Below, piece by piece: positions 14,653 to 21,739 of a stretch of DNA of 21,739 nt (the stretch's first letter is position 1; each line of letters begins with the position of its first letter). The notes beneath the pieces were generated by a model that saw only the letters and a list, made by a program, of their open reading frames with translations, was not told the DNA's origin and did no database searches. Location of the stretch: the NCBI GenBank assembly GCA_002435825.1, contig DIVL01000057.1:1-21739 (forward strand), given 5' to 3'. The stretch comes from Anaerolineaceae bacterium UBA6133 (GTDB taxonomy: Bacteria > Chloroflexota > Anaerolineae > Anaerolineales > Anaerolineaceae). The position numbers were made by a program, and so were the translations under genes.

Positions 14653-15543
14653 CTATGTCTTCCCATCGAGCGGTTTAAAGCCCTCACCCAAAGCTTCGTT
14701 GGCATGCCCCACCACCATGAACGCGTCCGGATCGGTATCCCGCACGATGGTCTTCAACCGAATAACCTCCCCCGCGGTCACCACGCAAAACACAATCGGG
14801 CGATCCTTCATCGTGTAGCCGCCTTTGGCATTAATGATGGTGGTGCCGCGACCGAGTTCCTCTGTGATGGCTGCCACAACTTTTTCAGTTTCATCAGTGA
14901 TGATCATCGCCTCTCGGATAACATTGGTACCCTGCGAGATCATATCCGCCGCCACGCCGCTCAGATAGATCATGATCAAGCCATAGAGAGATTTTTCCCA
15001 CCCAAAGAAGAAACCTGCCAGCAAAACCGCGAATGAATCTGTGATCATATAAGCCAATGAAATCGACATGCCCAGGCGCTGATTTAGAATTCGACCGAGG
15101 ATGTCGGTTCCGCCGCTGGTGCCGCGTCCAAGGTAAACCAAGCCCAGCCCAACACCGAGCAAGAGTCCGCCATAGAGTGAGTTGAGCAGGATGTCATCAG
15201 TGAATGGGCCTGACCCAGTCAATTCAATCAGGATGTCCGTGAAGACTGTATAGGAAATGACTGAGAGAATCGTGCGAAGGGCAAAACGCGGCCCGCCAAG
15301 GTAGCGCCAGCCGATGATGAAAAGCGGGATATTAGCCAGCAGGGTGATCATACCAACCGGGGTGCCCCAGAGGTAATACAACAACTGGGCGATACCGCTG
15401 ATCCCCCCGCCCACCAGCTGTGCCGGTATCAGGAAGGTGCGCAGAGCCAACGCCTGAACCAGACCTCCCAAAATGATCATGAGGTAATCGCGGATTGACC
15501 GCCAACTAAAATCCAGTTGCTTGAAAAAGTTCTTGATCTTCAC
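14653..15543 (-). CDS. YitT-family membrane protein with C-terminal DUF2179 domain
   Basis: A 296-residue protein with five or six transmembrane helices (about 18-195) and a soluble C-terminal domain (about 205-296, starting near REAMIITDETEKV) of the DUF2179 type. GGGISGIAQLLYY near 46-58 and GRGTSGGTDILGRIL near 139-153 are typical of the YitT family, whose transport or sensing role is not established. The frame is open further upstream to 15627, but GGAG lies five bases before a GTG at 15543 and a TATAAT (15574-15579, minus strand) lies just before, so the GTG start was chosen. Its downstream side is the repeat region. Confidence 0.88.
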   Translation of the reverse strand: MKIKNFFKQLDFSWRSIRDYLMIILGGLVQALALRTFLIPAQLVGGGISGIAQLLYYLWGTPVGMITLLANIPLFIIGWRYLGGPRFALRTILSVISYTVFTDILIELTGSGPFTDDILLNSLYGGLLLGVGLGLVYLGRGTSGGTDILGRILNQRLGMSISLAYMITDSFAVLLAGFFFGWEKSLYGLIMIYLSGVAADMISQGTNVIREAMIITDETEKVVAAITEELGRGTTIINAKGGYTMKDRPIVFCVVTAGEVIRLKTIVRDTDPDAFMVVGHANEALGEGFKPLDGKT

Positions 15544-15665
15544 ATTTACTCCATCGCTTTTAACCGCGCTGTGATTATAAACCACCCGCAGGTGTTGGCG
15601 CGAGGCTGTCCGCTGCGAGTACGGCATTGGCAGGGCTAATCACCCTGGCTTTTCAGATCAATCCG

Positions 15666-18203
15666 CTATTTTGCCACCCGGGGGAGCCACAATTGATGCG
15701 TGAAGTGGTAATCATAAATTAGAGTATAGATGGTTTGCCAGGCGCTCCACAGCCCATGTTTATCCTGGGTGCGGATACGCAGATAGTAGGGCACGCCGGT
15801 GGGGATTGCCGGCGGGTTGTATTGGGTGGCTGAGGTGCGCGTGCCGCTGGTTGCGTTCTTAATTGTTCCCCAGTAAAACTCATAGGTGTCGCTGGGGTTT
15901 AGCCCCACGCCAAGGTCATATGCTCCTGCCCAGGTGAACCAGGGATCATTGCACCACGCCTGCGGAACACCATTCCACGCCTGGCAGCCGGGATCTGTGA
16001 CGTGTGGGTTGACCGGGGGTTGAGTGTCCACATAGAAATTGGCCGTCTTCAAGGCTTCCCAATTGTCATTGAAGTCAACACTCCTGTAATCAATCGTCAT
16101 CTGTCCGCTTCCACTCACCGCAAATGGTGTGGTGTATGTCTGCCAACTTCCAGCGTTTATTCTGTAATATGTATTCTTCACACCAACCGAATTGTCCGTA
16201 GCGGTCAAAGTGACCGTCACAGGAGTTTTGTACCACGGGCTGATACCAATCGTACCGGATTTTGTGTAACTTGTAACCGGCGCAGTGGAATCATAAGGGA
16301 TTGCAACAACACCATCCAGTACGTTATTATCAATATTGATCGTCACGCCTGCCCAGGTTTCATTATGGTCGCCGGAATACTGATAAACGCGCTGGTGGTT
16401 GGACCAATAATTGTCTGCCAAATGATCGACATCAAAGACTGTTACATCCGGGCGATAGCCTGGAGGCGTGAACCACTCCGCAATCCAAACCACACTTGGT
16501 GGTGGTTGGAGGTTATAAATCTTATTTGCATTAAGATTTGTGGATGTCGCATACAACCCGGAGTAAATCCCGAGCGTCTGCAGGCGGTTTGTCCAGCCCT
16601 GCACGAACGCCCTGGCAGCCGCAGAACATTCAAAGGTGTAATAAAAATACTCAAGGTCGTAATAAACGACACTACCCGTACCATTCGGGTTGGTAAGCCC
16701 AAGTTCAAGAAGCTTTGCAGCTGCCTGGTTGGCGTTATCGACACCCTGAGCATAGGCTGTCGCAGGATCATAAGAAAATCGATTACCATAGCCTGTACAC
16801 GGCGCTTGTGGACCTACCCAGGTTGGGATGAATCGCCAACCCTGATTGAACATCTGCTGCACGTAACCAGCATTGAGCGCGGTATTATCACAGGCACGCG
16901 AAACTCCACCGATGTAAAGATTCACAGCCTTGTATGGGCTTCCGTTATACCAGGTTTGAAGATTAGATAGTGACGGGATCTCACAAGCGTCAAATCCATG
17001 CCCTGCAAATGTCTGGACTGACTGAATGGTACTGTTCAATCGATCTTCCTTAGAAATACTTTGAAAGGTTCCATTCTGGAAGTTGCTCTCGATTGCAGCC
17101 AAACCATCAGAGGGAATATTTTCAGAAGCCCAATGCTCGCCACCATCCTGGCTTGAAAGCAAGAGGTACTTTTTTTCACAGGTCAGGGTGCTTAGGGGCA
17201 AACCCGTTTCGTCCGCCAAAGTATCTTGCTTGCAGGAGCTGTTAGTCAACCCGAGCCAAAAGTTCTCACCTTCAAAACTGCTGAGTTGTGTAAATGCCAG
17301 GGCAGATCCGAAAGGTTCTTGCCAGGATTGTGGATTGATTACACCAGGATCTTTCACCCAGACTGTTCCGCCAGTCTGGCTCTGAGTCCCATCTTGTGAC
17401 CTCAGGAAAACCAAATTCGGTTCGGTTTCTCCACCTTTAATCCATGCCGGGAGGAGCATCTCCCCACCCTGCCATTTGGTTGGCAAACCCACACGCTGCA
17501 GCTCAATCCCTGCAGTTTGCTCTATCAAAGGTTGAAAACCTTGCCAACTCTTGCCGCCATCTTGAGTTTGATACAACCGGATCGGATTCACTGGATCGCG
17601 CATGAAACCCAAATTCTCATCCAGAAAAACAAACTCTTCCGCTGCTGGCGGTTCCAAAACCTCCCAAGATAGCCCGCCATCGCTTGTTTTAAGTAGGACT
17701 CCGATGCTGAAGTTGCTGGAAGTCGCTTGCTTGATCAGGACCCAACCATGTCCGTTATTCTGCCATTGCACAAACGCATTACCGAAAGGTGCATCCCTAA
17801 AATTGCGCACCAGGTTTGGAAGAGTGATCGGTTGAGCCTGCCAGTTAACGCCAGCATTGGTTGTTTTAAGCAGGTCTAGCCGCCATTCCTCCCCATTTAT
17901 ACTCACTATAAGGGTCAGTGCATTGTTGGAATCCAAAAAATAAACATCCAGCAGGGATTCATTCTGATTCAAGGCAGGTGTTACATCCTGCCAATCAGCC
18001 CCATTACTTTCCGTGCGGAATACGCGGTCGCCAGAACGCAGCCAGCCAGTCTCCATGCCTGTCAAAGCAAATTTTATTTCAGGAGAGATTGACAAATTGG
18101 TCTTAATAAATCCGCTATCAACACCAGTCACTGGTTGGGCAATAAGAGCCAGAATCACAAAAACAAGAGCCAACAAACTTGTTCGATAATTTCTTGCGGA
18201 CAT
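15666..18203 (-). CDS. large secreted protein: Asp-box repeats, DUF1906 glycoside-hydrolase-like domain, OmpL47-type domain
   Basis: An 845-residue exported protein. Signal peptide at about 1-30 (LLALVFVILALIAQPVTG). The N-terminal 390 residues look like a beta-propeller with Asp-box motifs (SDGGLSW, QDGGKSW, SQDGGEHW). About 404-638 is a DUF1906 (Rv2525c-like) TIM-barrel domain related to glycoside hydrolases, beginning FDACEIPS, with acidic candidates in VVYYDLEYFYY. About 640-715 (TAPVTSYTKSGTIG...) resembles OmpL47-type or bacterial Ig-like repeats. The final 100 residues look like a fibronectin-type module ending LWLPRVAK. Start: ATG at 18203 with AGGAG six bases upstream (a TTG precedes it directly). 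Divergent from lexA, 156 bases away. It may bind or cleave cell-wall glycans; activity is unproven. Confidence 0.83.
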   Translation of the reverse strand: MSARNYRTSLLALVFVILALIAQPVTGVDSGFIKTNLSISPEIKFALTGMETGWLRSGDRVFRTESNGADWQDVTPALNQNESLLDVYFLDSNNALTLIVSINGEEWRLDLLKTTNAGVNWQAQPITLPNLVRNFRDAPFGNAFVQWQNNGHGWVLIKQATSSNFSIGVLLKTSDGGLSWEVLEPPAAEEFVFLDENLGFMRDPVNPIRLYQTQDGGKSWQGFQPLIEQTAGIELQRVGLPTKWQGGEMLLPAWIKGGETEPNLVFLRSQDGTQSQTGGTVWVKDPGVINPQSWQEPFGSALAFTQLSSFEGENFWLGLTNSSCKQDTLADETGLPLSTLTCEKKYLLLSSQDGGEHWASENIPSDGLAAIESNFQNGTFQSISKEDRLNSTIQSVQTFAGHGFDACEIPSLSNLQTWYNGSPYKAVNLYIGGVSRACDNTALNAGYVQQMFNQGWRFIPTWVGPQAPCTGYGNRFSYDPATAYAQGVDNANQAAAKLLELGLTNPNGTGSVVYYDLEYFYYTFECSAAARAFVQGWTNRLQTLGIYSGLYATSTNLNANKIYNLQPPPSVVWIAEWFTPPGYRPDVTVFDVDHLADNYWSNHQRVYQYSGDHNETWAGVTINIDNNVLDGVVAIPYDSTAPVTSYTKSGTIGISPWYKTPVTVTLTATDNSVGVKNTYYRINAGSWQTYTTPFAVSGSGQMTIDYRSVDFNDNWEALKTANFYVDTQPPVNPHVTDPGCQAWNGVPQAWCNDPWFTWAGAYDLGVGLNPSDTYEFYWGTIKNATSGTRTSATQYNPPAIPTGVPYYLRIRTQDKHGLWSAWQTIYTLIYDYHFTHQLWLPRVAK

Positions 18204-18293
18204 CAAAATCTCCTAATGGCCAATTTTTAAGTCAATAATTTAATTGTGTGAGGTGCAATTAACATACCATAACACGGACTTACTCTTTTATAC

Positions 18294-18322
18294 TTGACAC
18301 CGAACATTTGTTCTGTTATTAT
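18294..18322 (+). promoter_or_regulatory. lexA promoter
   Basis: TTGACA (18294-18299), a 17-base spacer and TATTAT (18317-18322) form a near-consensus promoter. Transcription would start near 18329, giving a leader of about 30 bases with the Shine-Dalgarno GAAAGGCAGG before the ATG at 18360. Confidence 0.85.
18301..18314 (+). promoter_or_regulatory. LexA operator (SOS box, GAAC-N4-GTTC type)
   Basis: CGAACATTTGTTCT contains the perfect dyad GAAC-ATTT-GTTC of the Gram-positive type of SOS box. It sits inside the 17-base spacer between -35 and -10 of lexA, so bound LexA would block RNA polymerase directly. Confidence 0.88.
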
Positions 18323-18359
18323 TCTATTGAAAAGAAGCAGCAGAGAAAGGCAGGCAATC

Positions 18360-19064
18360 ATGGCAAGAAGACGAACCGGGCTTAGCCCCAGACACAAGAA
18401 GATATTGACCTTCCTGGAAACCTTCCTGTCCGAACATGGTTATCCCCCTTCCATCCGCGAGATCGGCGACCACACGCAGATCAGTTCGACCTCGGTGGTC
18501 AACTATTACCTGAATCAGCTCGCGGAAATGAATTATCTCGAGCGTGACAGCAATGTCTCGCGGGGTATCAATTTGCTCAAGACCAGCAATGGCAGCTTGC
18601 TCCAAAACGTTAACAATGCGGTAACCAACCTCACTGAACAGCTGGTTTCCGTGCCTCTGGTGGGAAACATCGTGGCAGGTGAGCCGATGCCGGTGCCAGC
18701 TTCTGACTTCAGCTATTACGACCCCGATTCCGGGATTGACGTTGCCCGAAGTCTGCTTCCCGCTGGCGACCGCCTGGAAGATCTCTACGCCCTGCGCGTG
18801 CATGGTGACTCGATGATCGACGCCATGGTCAACGATGGCGACATCGTCGTGATGAAGAAGACCAACCAGGCTCGCAATGGCGAGATGGTGGCGATCTGGC
18901 TCAATGACCGCGACGAAACCACCCTGAAATATTTCTACCTCGAAAACGGGCAGGTGCGCCTGCAGCCTGCCAATCCCACCATGAAACCGATCATCATCAA
19001 CGACCCCAGCATCGTGGAAGTGCAGGGTAAAGTTGTCCTGGTCATCCGCCGATTAGACCAGTAA
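18360..19064 (+). CDS. lexA: LexA repressor
   Basis: SOS-response repressor, 234 residues. The N-terminal winged helix (about 1-75, with REIGDHTQISSTSVVNYYLNQL as the recognition region) binds SOS boxes. The C-terminal S24 peptidase domain performs RecA-stimulated self-cleavage: the cleavage bond is A106-G107 (IVAGEPMPV), with catalytic S151 (HGDSMIDAMV) and K190 (TTLKYF). The frame is open upstream to 18294, but that part is the promoter and operator, and the ATG at 18360 has a Shine-Dalgarno. The linker between domains (about 75-97, NGSLLQNVNNAVTNLTEQ) is rather long and Asn-rich. Autoregulation is expected from the operator. A terminator follows the gene. Confidence 0.95.
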   Translation: MARRRTGLSPRHKKILTFLETFLSEHGYPPSIREIGDHTQISSTSVVNYYLNQLAEMNYLERDSNVSRGINLLKTSNGSLLQNVNNAVTNLTEQLVSVPLVGNIVAGEPMPVPASDFSYYDPDSGIDVARSLLPAGDRLEDLYALRVHGDSMIDAMVNDGDIVVMKKTNQARNGEMVAIWLNDRDETTLKYFYLENGQVRLQPANPTMKPIIINDPSIVEVQGKVVLVIRRLDQ

Positions 19065-19086
19065 GTATTAACTAAACAGGGGAGAA

Positions 19087-19120
19087 GTTGAGCCACGCTT
19101 CCAGGCTCAGCTTTTTTATT
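19087..19120 (+). terminator. intrinsic terminator of lexA
   Basis: GTTGAGCC (19087-19094) pairs with GGCTCAGC (19104-19111) around a nine-base loop, with one G-T wobble, and is followed by six T. It lies 22 bases after the lexA stop codon. Confidence 0.85.
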
Positions 19121-19174
19121 TCCGCTGCCTTTACAAACTAAATTTCGACTCCATCCTGGGTTTACAATCAAGCC

Positions 19175-19960
19175 ATGAAAATTGTTCACTCGCAAGACTA
19201 TACTCCCATCGCGTACGAAATTTCAGGCAGCGGACCGCTGCTCATCATCGTCACCGGCGCGCTCAACACCCACAACTTTGGCGTCCCGGGCGAGATGGTC
19301 CCATTCCTCCAGGAGCATTTCACCGTTCTGACCTACGACCGGCGCGGACGGGGACAAAGCGGCGACACCCCTCCCTACTCGATTGAAAAAGAGGTTCAGG
19401 ACCTGGCAGTCCTGATCGACCACAACGGAGGAAAAGCCCATCTCTACGGTCATTCGGCTGGCGCGGCATTAGCGCTCTTCACAGCAGCAGAGTTTCCTGA
19501 AAAGGTGCTCAAGGTAGCTGCCTACGAACCCCCATTGAGCGGCGGCTGGTTGGAAAGGACCTTGACGAACTTTTTGATCCGCCAAGTTGGCAAACAAGTC
19601 GCCAGGGGTAAAAACCTGGCAGTGGTCAAGCGCTTTATGCGTTTAGTGGGCATGGATGAGCAGCTGATCAAAGACACGCTCACCTCAGAGCACGGTCAGA
19701 CCATCATCGACATGGCAGGCACGATCGCCTACGAAGCTGAGATTCAAAAAGCTTCCAGATCCTTCCTTGAAGAGCGCGCGAAAAATCTGCCAATGCCCGT
19801 TTTGATGATTGCCGGAACCAAAAGCTTTAAGACTGCCCCCGGTATCATGACGGCTTTCACCCGCACTATTCCCCAGGCGGAATCAACGCTGCTGGAAGGG
19901 CAGACCCACTCGGTCGAAGCGGCTGTCCTCGCCCCAATCTTAGAATCCTTCTTCAGTTAA
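19175..19960 (+). CDS. alpha/beta hydrolase
   Basis: A 261-residue cytoplasmic serine hydrolase of the alpha/beta fold; substrate unknown. Seen: oxyanion-side strand LLIIVTGAL at 22-30, TYDRRGRGQSG at 53-63, nucleophile elbow GHSAG with S94, and the catalytic His at H245 (EGQTHSVEAAV). The acid that normally follows strand 6 is not in its usual place: the segment reads MIAGTKSFKTAPG where a G-x-x-D is expected, so the third triad residue is uncertain. No Shine-Dalgarno precedes the ATG. TACAAT lies six bases before it, so a leaderless transcript is possible. It is separated from lexA by a terminator and is convergent with the sigma-factor gene. Confidence 0.88.
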   Translation: MKIVHSQDYTPIAYEISGSGPLLIIVTGALNTHNFGVPGEMVPFLQEHFTVLTYDRRGRGQSGDTPPYSIEKEVQDLAVLIDHNGGKAHLYGHSAGAALALFTAAEFPEKVLKVAAYEPPLSGGWLERTLTNFLIRQVGKQVARGKNLAVVKRFMRLVGMDEQLIKDTLTSEHGQTIIDMAGTIAYEAEIQKASRSFLEERAKNLPMPVLMIAGTKSFKTAPGIMTAFTRTIPQAESTLLEGQTHSVEAAVLAPILESFFS

Positions 19961-20011
19961 GCCTGCATCATGAAGAAATTATTTTTCATTTTCTCCAAAT
20001 CGCTCAATCCA

Positions 20012-21298
20012 TCACAATATGTAATCACTGATGCAGTCGTACCAATGCACATAAGTTTGGTCATTAATGGTGTAACGTTTATTCTGAGGTAGTCGTTCAC
20101 TCCATAGATGTCCATCTCTGACTTGCCAATCGTTGCGATTAAATCGTCGCCACAATACTGTCTTGCCATTCTGGTCAATAAATTGTTCAGTGGCTACCCC
20201 TTCGTCATAAGTTTCAATATCCATTACGCCCACCGTGTCGTAAGTCTTGCCATTGATCTCGACTTTGTAACGTCCGAAAACGTCCATCACCTGTTCAGCG
20301 CTAGGAGAAGTGAATGTGTCACCCTCTCGCTGGATTAAACCTTTATGGGTGAGATTAACTTCTTTTCCACAATTGTCCTCGCCAAACCCCCAATTAGGCA
20401 GGAAGTCATCTCCGTCCAAGAAAGTATAGAACGCGTGCACATCTCCATCTTGATGGGTCTCTGCCAGGTAACGGCAATGCGTTTCGGTTAACTGGGCGAT
20501 AAATATTCGGTTATTCACGCCGCCGCTTGTGTTATGCGCAGAACCCAGGTCATGTTCTTTAACACAAATTTCAACTCCATGGATCCCATGAACCTTTGCC
20601 TTACCAATGACTTCTAATTCCATCCAGGAAGTCATCCGACGTTCGGGCCAATCATAAAGACCCCATTTAAGTTTTTCACCCAATCTTGGCACGATCAGCC
20701 AACCCATCATCTCTTCCCAACGCACCTCGAAAGGATTTTCATCAAGTTGCGCGATCTTATAATCAGGCATGGTTGTTGGTAGATTTTTCATTTTTTTCGC
20801 TCCTATTGTCTTCGTTGTGGTTTCAGAATGCAACCGCTTGAACTCATTCCTGGCAGCATAGAGACGGCTCTTGACCGTTCCAATCGGAATATCAAGTGTC
20901 TCTGCAATGTTTCGGAGGGGCATTTGGTAGAAGTAGTACAGAATAAGAAGTTGCTGTTCAGAGCTATGCACCGTTTCAAGCGTTTCACGCACTTCGCGTT
21001 GAATCGAGCGACCAACTCGGTTCATTGTGAGGGTCTCATCCAGTTCGTCTTGCCATTCTATTTCAAGAGATTTAGCCTGTTCCCTGAAATAATCATTGCA
21101 ACTGTTTGATGCAATGCGCAGAATCCAAGCTTTGAAGCGCTGGGGGTCCAACAGACTATCACGCTTTTCAAACGCCTTTAGTTGAATATCTGCCAGCAGA
21201 TCCTCTGAGTCTTCACGATTAGGAATACGATAGAAAACGAAACGCTCCAGACTGCTTCGGCATGCCTGTAACAGCTCTTCAAAACGCTCAACTTCCAA
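20012..21298 (-). CDS. ECF sigma factor with a long C-terminal extension
   Basis: A 428-residue protein. Residues 1-75 form sigma region 2 (NREDSEDLLADIQLKAFEKR ... ILRIASNSCNDYFREQAK) and about 105-160 sigma region 4 (LLILYYFYQMPLRNIAETLDIPIGTVKSRLY), typical of ECF factors. About 175-428 is a soluble extension without membrane helices, rich in Trp and Tyr and with WGLYDWPERR, a repeated C/H pattern and FLDGDDFLPNWGFGEDNCG. I recall similar tails in clostridial-type sigma factors but cannot name a domain; it may sense a ligand or regulate activity in place of an anti-sigma factor. Start: TTG at 21298, supported by AAAGGAGG at ideal spacing. An ECF-type promoter lies upstream. No anti-sigma gene is adjacent in the window. 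Confidence 0.85.
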   Translation of the reverse strand: MEVERFEELLQACRSSLERFVFYRIPNREDSEDLLADIQLKAFEKRDSLLDPQRFKAWILRIASNSCNDYFREQAKSLEIEWQDELDETLTMNRVGRSIQREVRETLETVHSSEQQLLILYYFYQMPLRNIAETLDIPIGTVKSRLYAARNEFKRLHSETTTKTIGAKKMKNLPTTMPDYKIAQLDENPFEVRWEEMMGWLIVPRLGEKLKWGLYDWPERRMTSWMELEVIGKAKVHGIHGVEICVKEHDLGSAHNTSGGVNNRIFIAQLTETHCRYLAETHQDGDVHAFYTFLDGDDFLPNWGFGEDNCGKEVNLTHKGLIQREGDTFTSPSAEQVMDVFGRYKVEINGKTYDTVGVMDIETYDEGVATEQFIDQNGKTVLWRRFNRNDWQVRDGHLWSERLPQNKRYTINDQTYVHWYDCISDYIL

Positions 21299-21340
21299 TC
21301 CTTACCTCCTTTCGCTCCATTGCCATTCTTCACATTTAAA

Positions 21341-21366
21341 GACGGATGTGAAACCTGATTGGTTCA
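21341..21366 (-). promoter_or_regulatory. ECF-type promoter of the sigma-factor gene
   Basis: On the minus strand TGAACC (21361-21366), a 16-base spacer and CGTC (21341-21344) match the general ECF promoter pattern (GAAC ... CGTC). Transcription would begin about 35 bases before the TTG start. A short inverted repeat ACCTGA-N5-TCAGGT (21353-21369) overlaps the -35. This suggests autoregulation. Confidence 0.45.
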
Positions 21367-21368
21367 GG

Positions 21369-21392
21369 TACTGTCAAGTATTTTTCGCACAT
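21369..21392 (-). repeat. probable terminal inverted repeat of the IS256-family element
   Basis: The stretch TACTGTCAAGTATTTTTCGC and a few bases beyond, directly after the transposase stop codon, looks like an IS256-family end. It contains TTGACA reading outward on the minus strand (21372-21377). The other end lies outside the window, so the repeat cannot be confirmed and its exact outer boundary is unknown. Confidence 0.4.
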
Positions 21393-21739
21393 TTAGGAAT
21401 CACTTGGTTGGTAATCCTCCAAATGCTGCATGTTCAAGTACGTTTTCTGACCCCACTCAGACTGCTCGATGTATCTGAGTCGGGCACATACAAGCATCAA
21501 GGCAGAGCGTCCATCCGGAAACGTGCCAACGCTTTTCGTTCTGCGCCTGATCTCCCGGTTCAGCCTTTCCATAGCATTGTTGGTTCGAATACGCCGCCAA
21601 TGCTCTCTTGGGAAGTCCATGTAAGTCAGGGTTTCATAAGCAGCAGTCTCTACCTTCCCAGCAGCTTCATTCAGCTTCAAGTCTTTTAGTTTCTCGATGA
21701 TGTCGCCAATCTTTTTCAGAGCTGCCTCTTTATCTTCCT
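21393..21739 (-). CDS. IS256-family transposase, C-terminal part (runs off the window)
   Basis: The reading frame is open to the window edge with no start in view; 115 codons are visible. The C-terminus carries HWRRIRTNNAMERLNREIRR, the conserved stretch with the last Glu of the DDE triad in IS256/Mutator-type transposases, followed by RTKSVGTFPDGRSALMLV. The protein cuts and pastes its own insertion sequence. The catalytic Asp residues lie outside the window, so intactness cannot be judged. It sits immediately upstream of the sigma-factor gene in the same orientation. Confidence 0.88.
   Translation of the reverse strand, partial: EDKEAALKKIGDIIEKLKDLKLNEAAGKVETAAYETLTYMDFPREHWRRIRTNNAMERLNREIRRRTKSVGTFPDGRSALMLVCARLRYIEQSEWGQKTYLNMQHLEDYQPSDS

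Noticed and set aside
16002..16970. Open frame of 322 codons on the plus strand
   Set aside because: Antisense to the DUF1906 domain of the secreted protein; no family features and no Shine-Dalgarno noted.
18294..18359. Longer LexA starting at TTG 18294
   Set aside because: That stretch is the -35 box, SOS operator and -10 box; the ATG at 18360 has a Shine-Dalgarno and the normal family N-terminus.

Overview
The window looks like chromosomal DNA of an anaerobic bacterium, most probably Chloroflexota (Anaerolineae-like). This is inference: lexA carries the Gram-positive type of SOS box (GAAC-N4-GTTC), the genome mixes SD-led genes with apparently leaderless ones, a large secreted protein ends in an 'LWLP' tail of a kind I associate with this phylum, and the intergenic DNA is crowded with palindromic repeats. 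No rRNA or tRNA gene was seen, and nothing gives the species.

Layout. Positions 1-1965 form an AT-rich block with two minus-strand genes of unknown function: a 4-TM membrane protein and a secreted protein followed by a 21-bp hairpin. Positions 1966-4388 hold three more minus-strand genes: an FAD/NAD(P) oxidoreductase broken by one extra base in an A7 run, a tiny cysteine-rich membrane protein with a clear terminator, and a DUF998-like membrane protein. Positions 4535-4733 carry a small inverted-repeat-bounded element. Positions 4837-7999 are three plus-strand genes: trpS, a CDF metal exporter overlapping it by one base (TAATG), and a YqhD-type aldehyde reductase. A 1.3-kb gene-free region (8000-9274) is packed with repeats. 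Positions 9275-13021 read leftward as malZ-like maltodextrin glucosidase, a YihY/BrkB membrane protein and a family-2 glycosyltransferase, with the last two genes overlapping by one base. A MazG-like pyrophosphohydrolase follows on the plus strand (13104-13508), then a second repeat-rich gap (13509-14652). Then come a YitT-family membrane protein, an 845-residue secreted Asp-box/DUF1906/OmpL47-type protein (both minus), and divergently lexA, then an alpha/beta hydrolase. The right end has an ECF sigma factor with a 250-residue C-terminal extension, abutted upstream by an IS256-family transposase that runs off the window.

Most of the genes are ordinary housekeeping or accessory functions. The most unusual content is the intergenic DNA. 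Five copies (8338-8512, 8749-8902, 9000-9153, 13573-13757, 14435-14619) of one repeat can fold, in the best copy with no unpaired junction base, into a four-way cloverleaf: an outer GTAGGGCGAGC stem and three hairpins. The copies carry compensatory base-pair changes and fall in two length classes (154 and 185 bp). They travel together with a second repeat family (GGCAGATCGCCACGC ... GCGTGGCAGTCTGC) in composite cassettes. At least three further unrelated inverted-repeat elements lie in the same gaps.

Regulation visible in the sequence: lexA has a near-consensus promoter (TTGACA-N17-TATTAT) with a perfect SOS box inside the spacer, so autorepression is expected. The sigma-factor gene has an ECF-type promoter (TGAACC-N16-CGTC), suggesting autoregulation. 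The yihY-like gene has TATAAT six bases before its ATG and no Shine-Dalgarno, suggesting a leaderless transcript.
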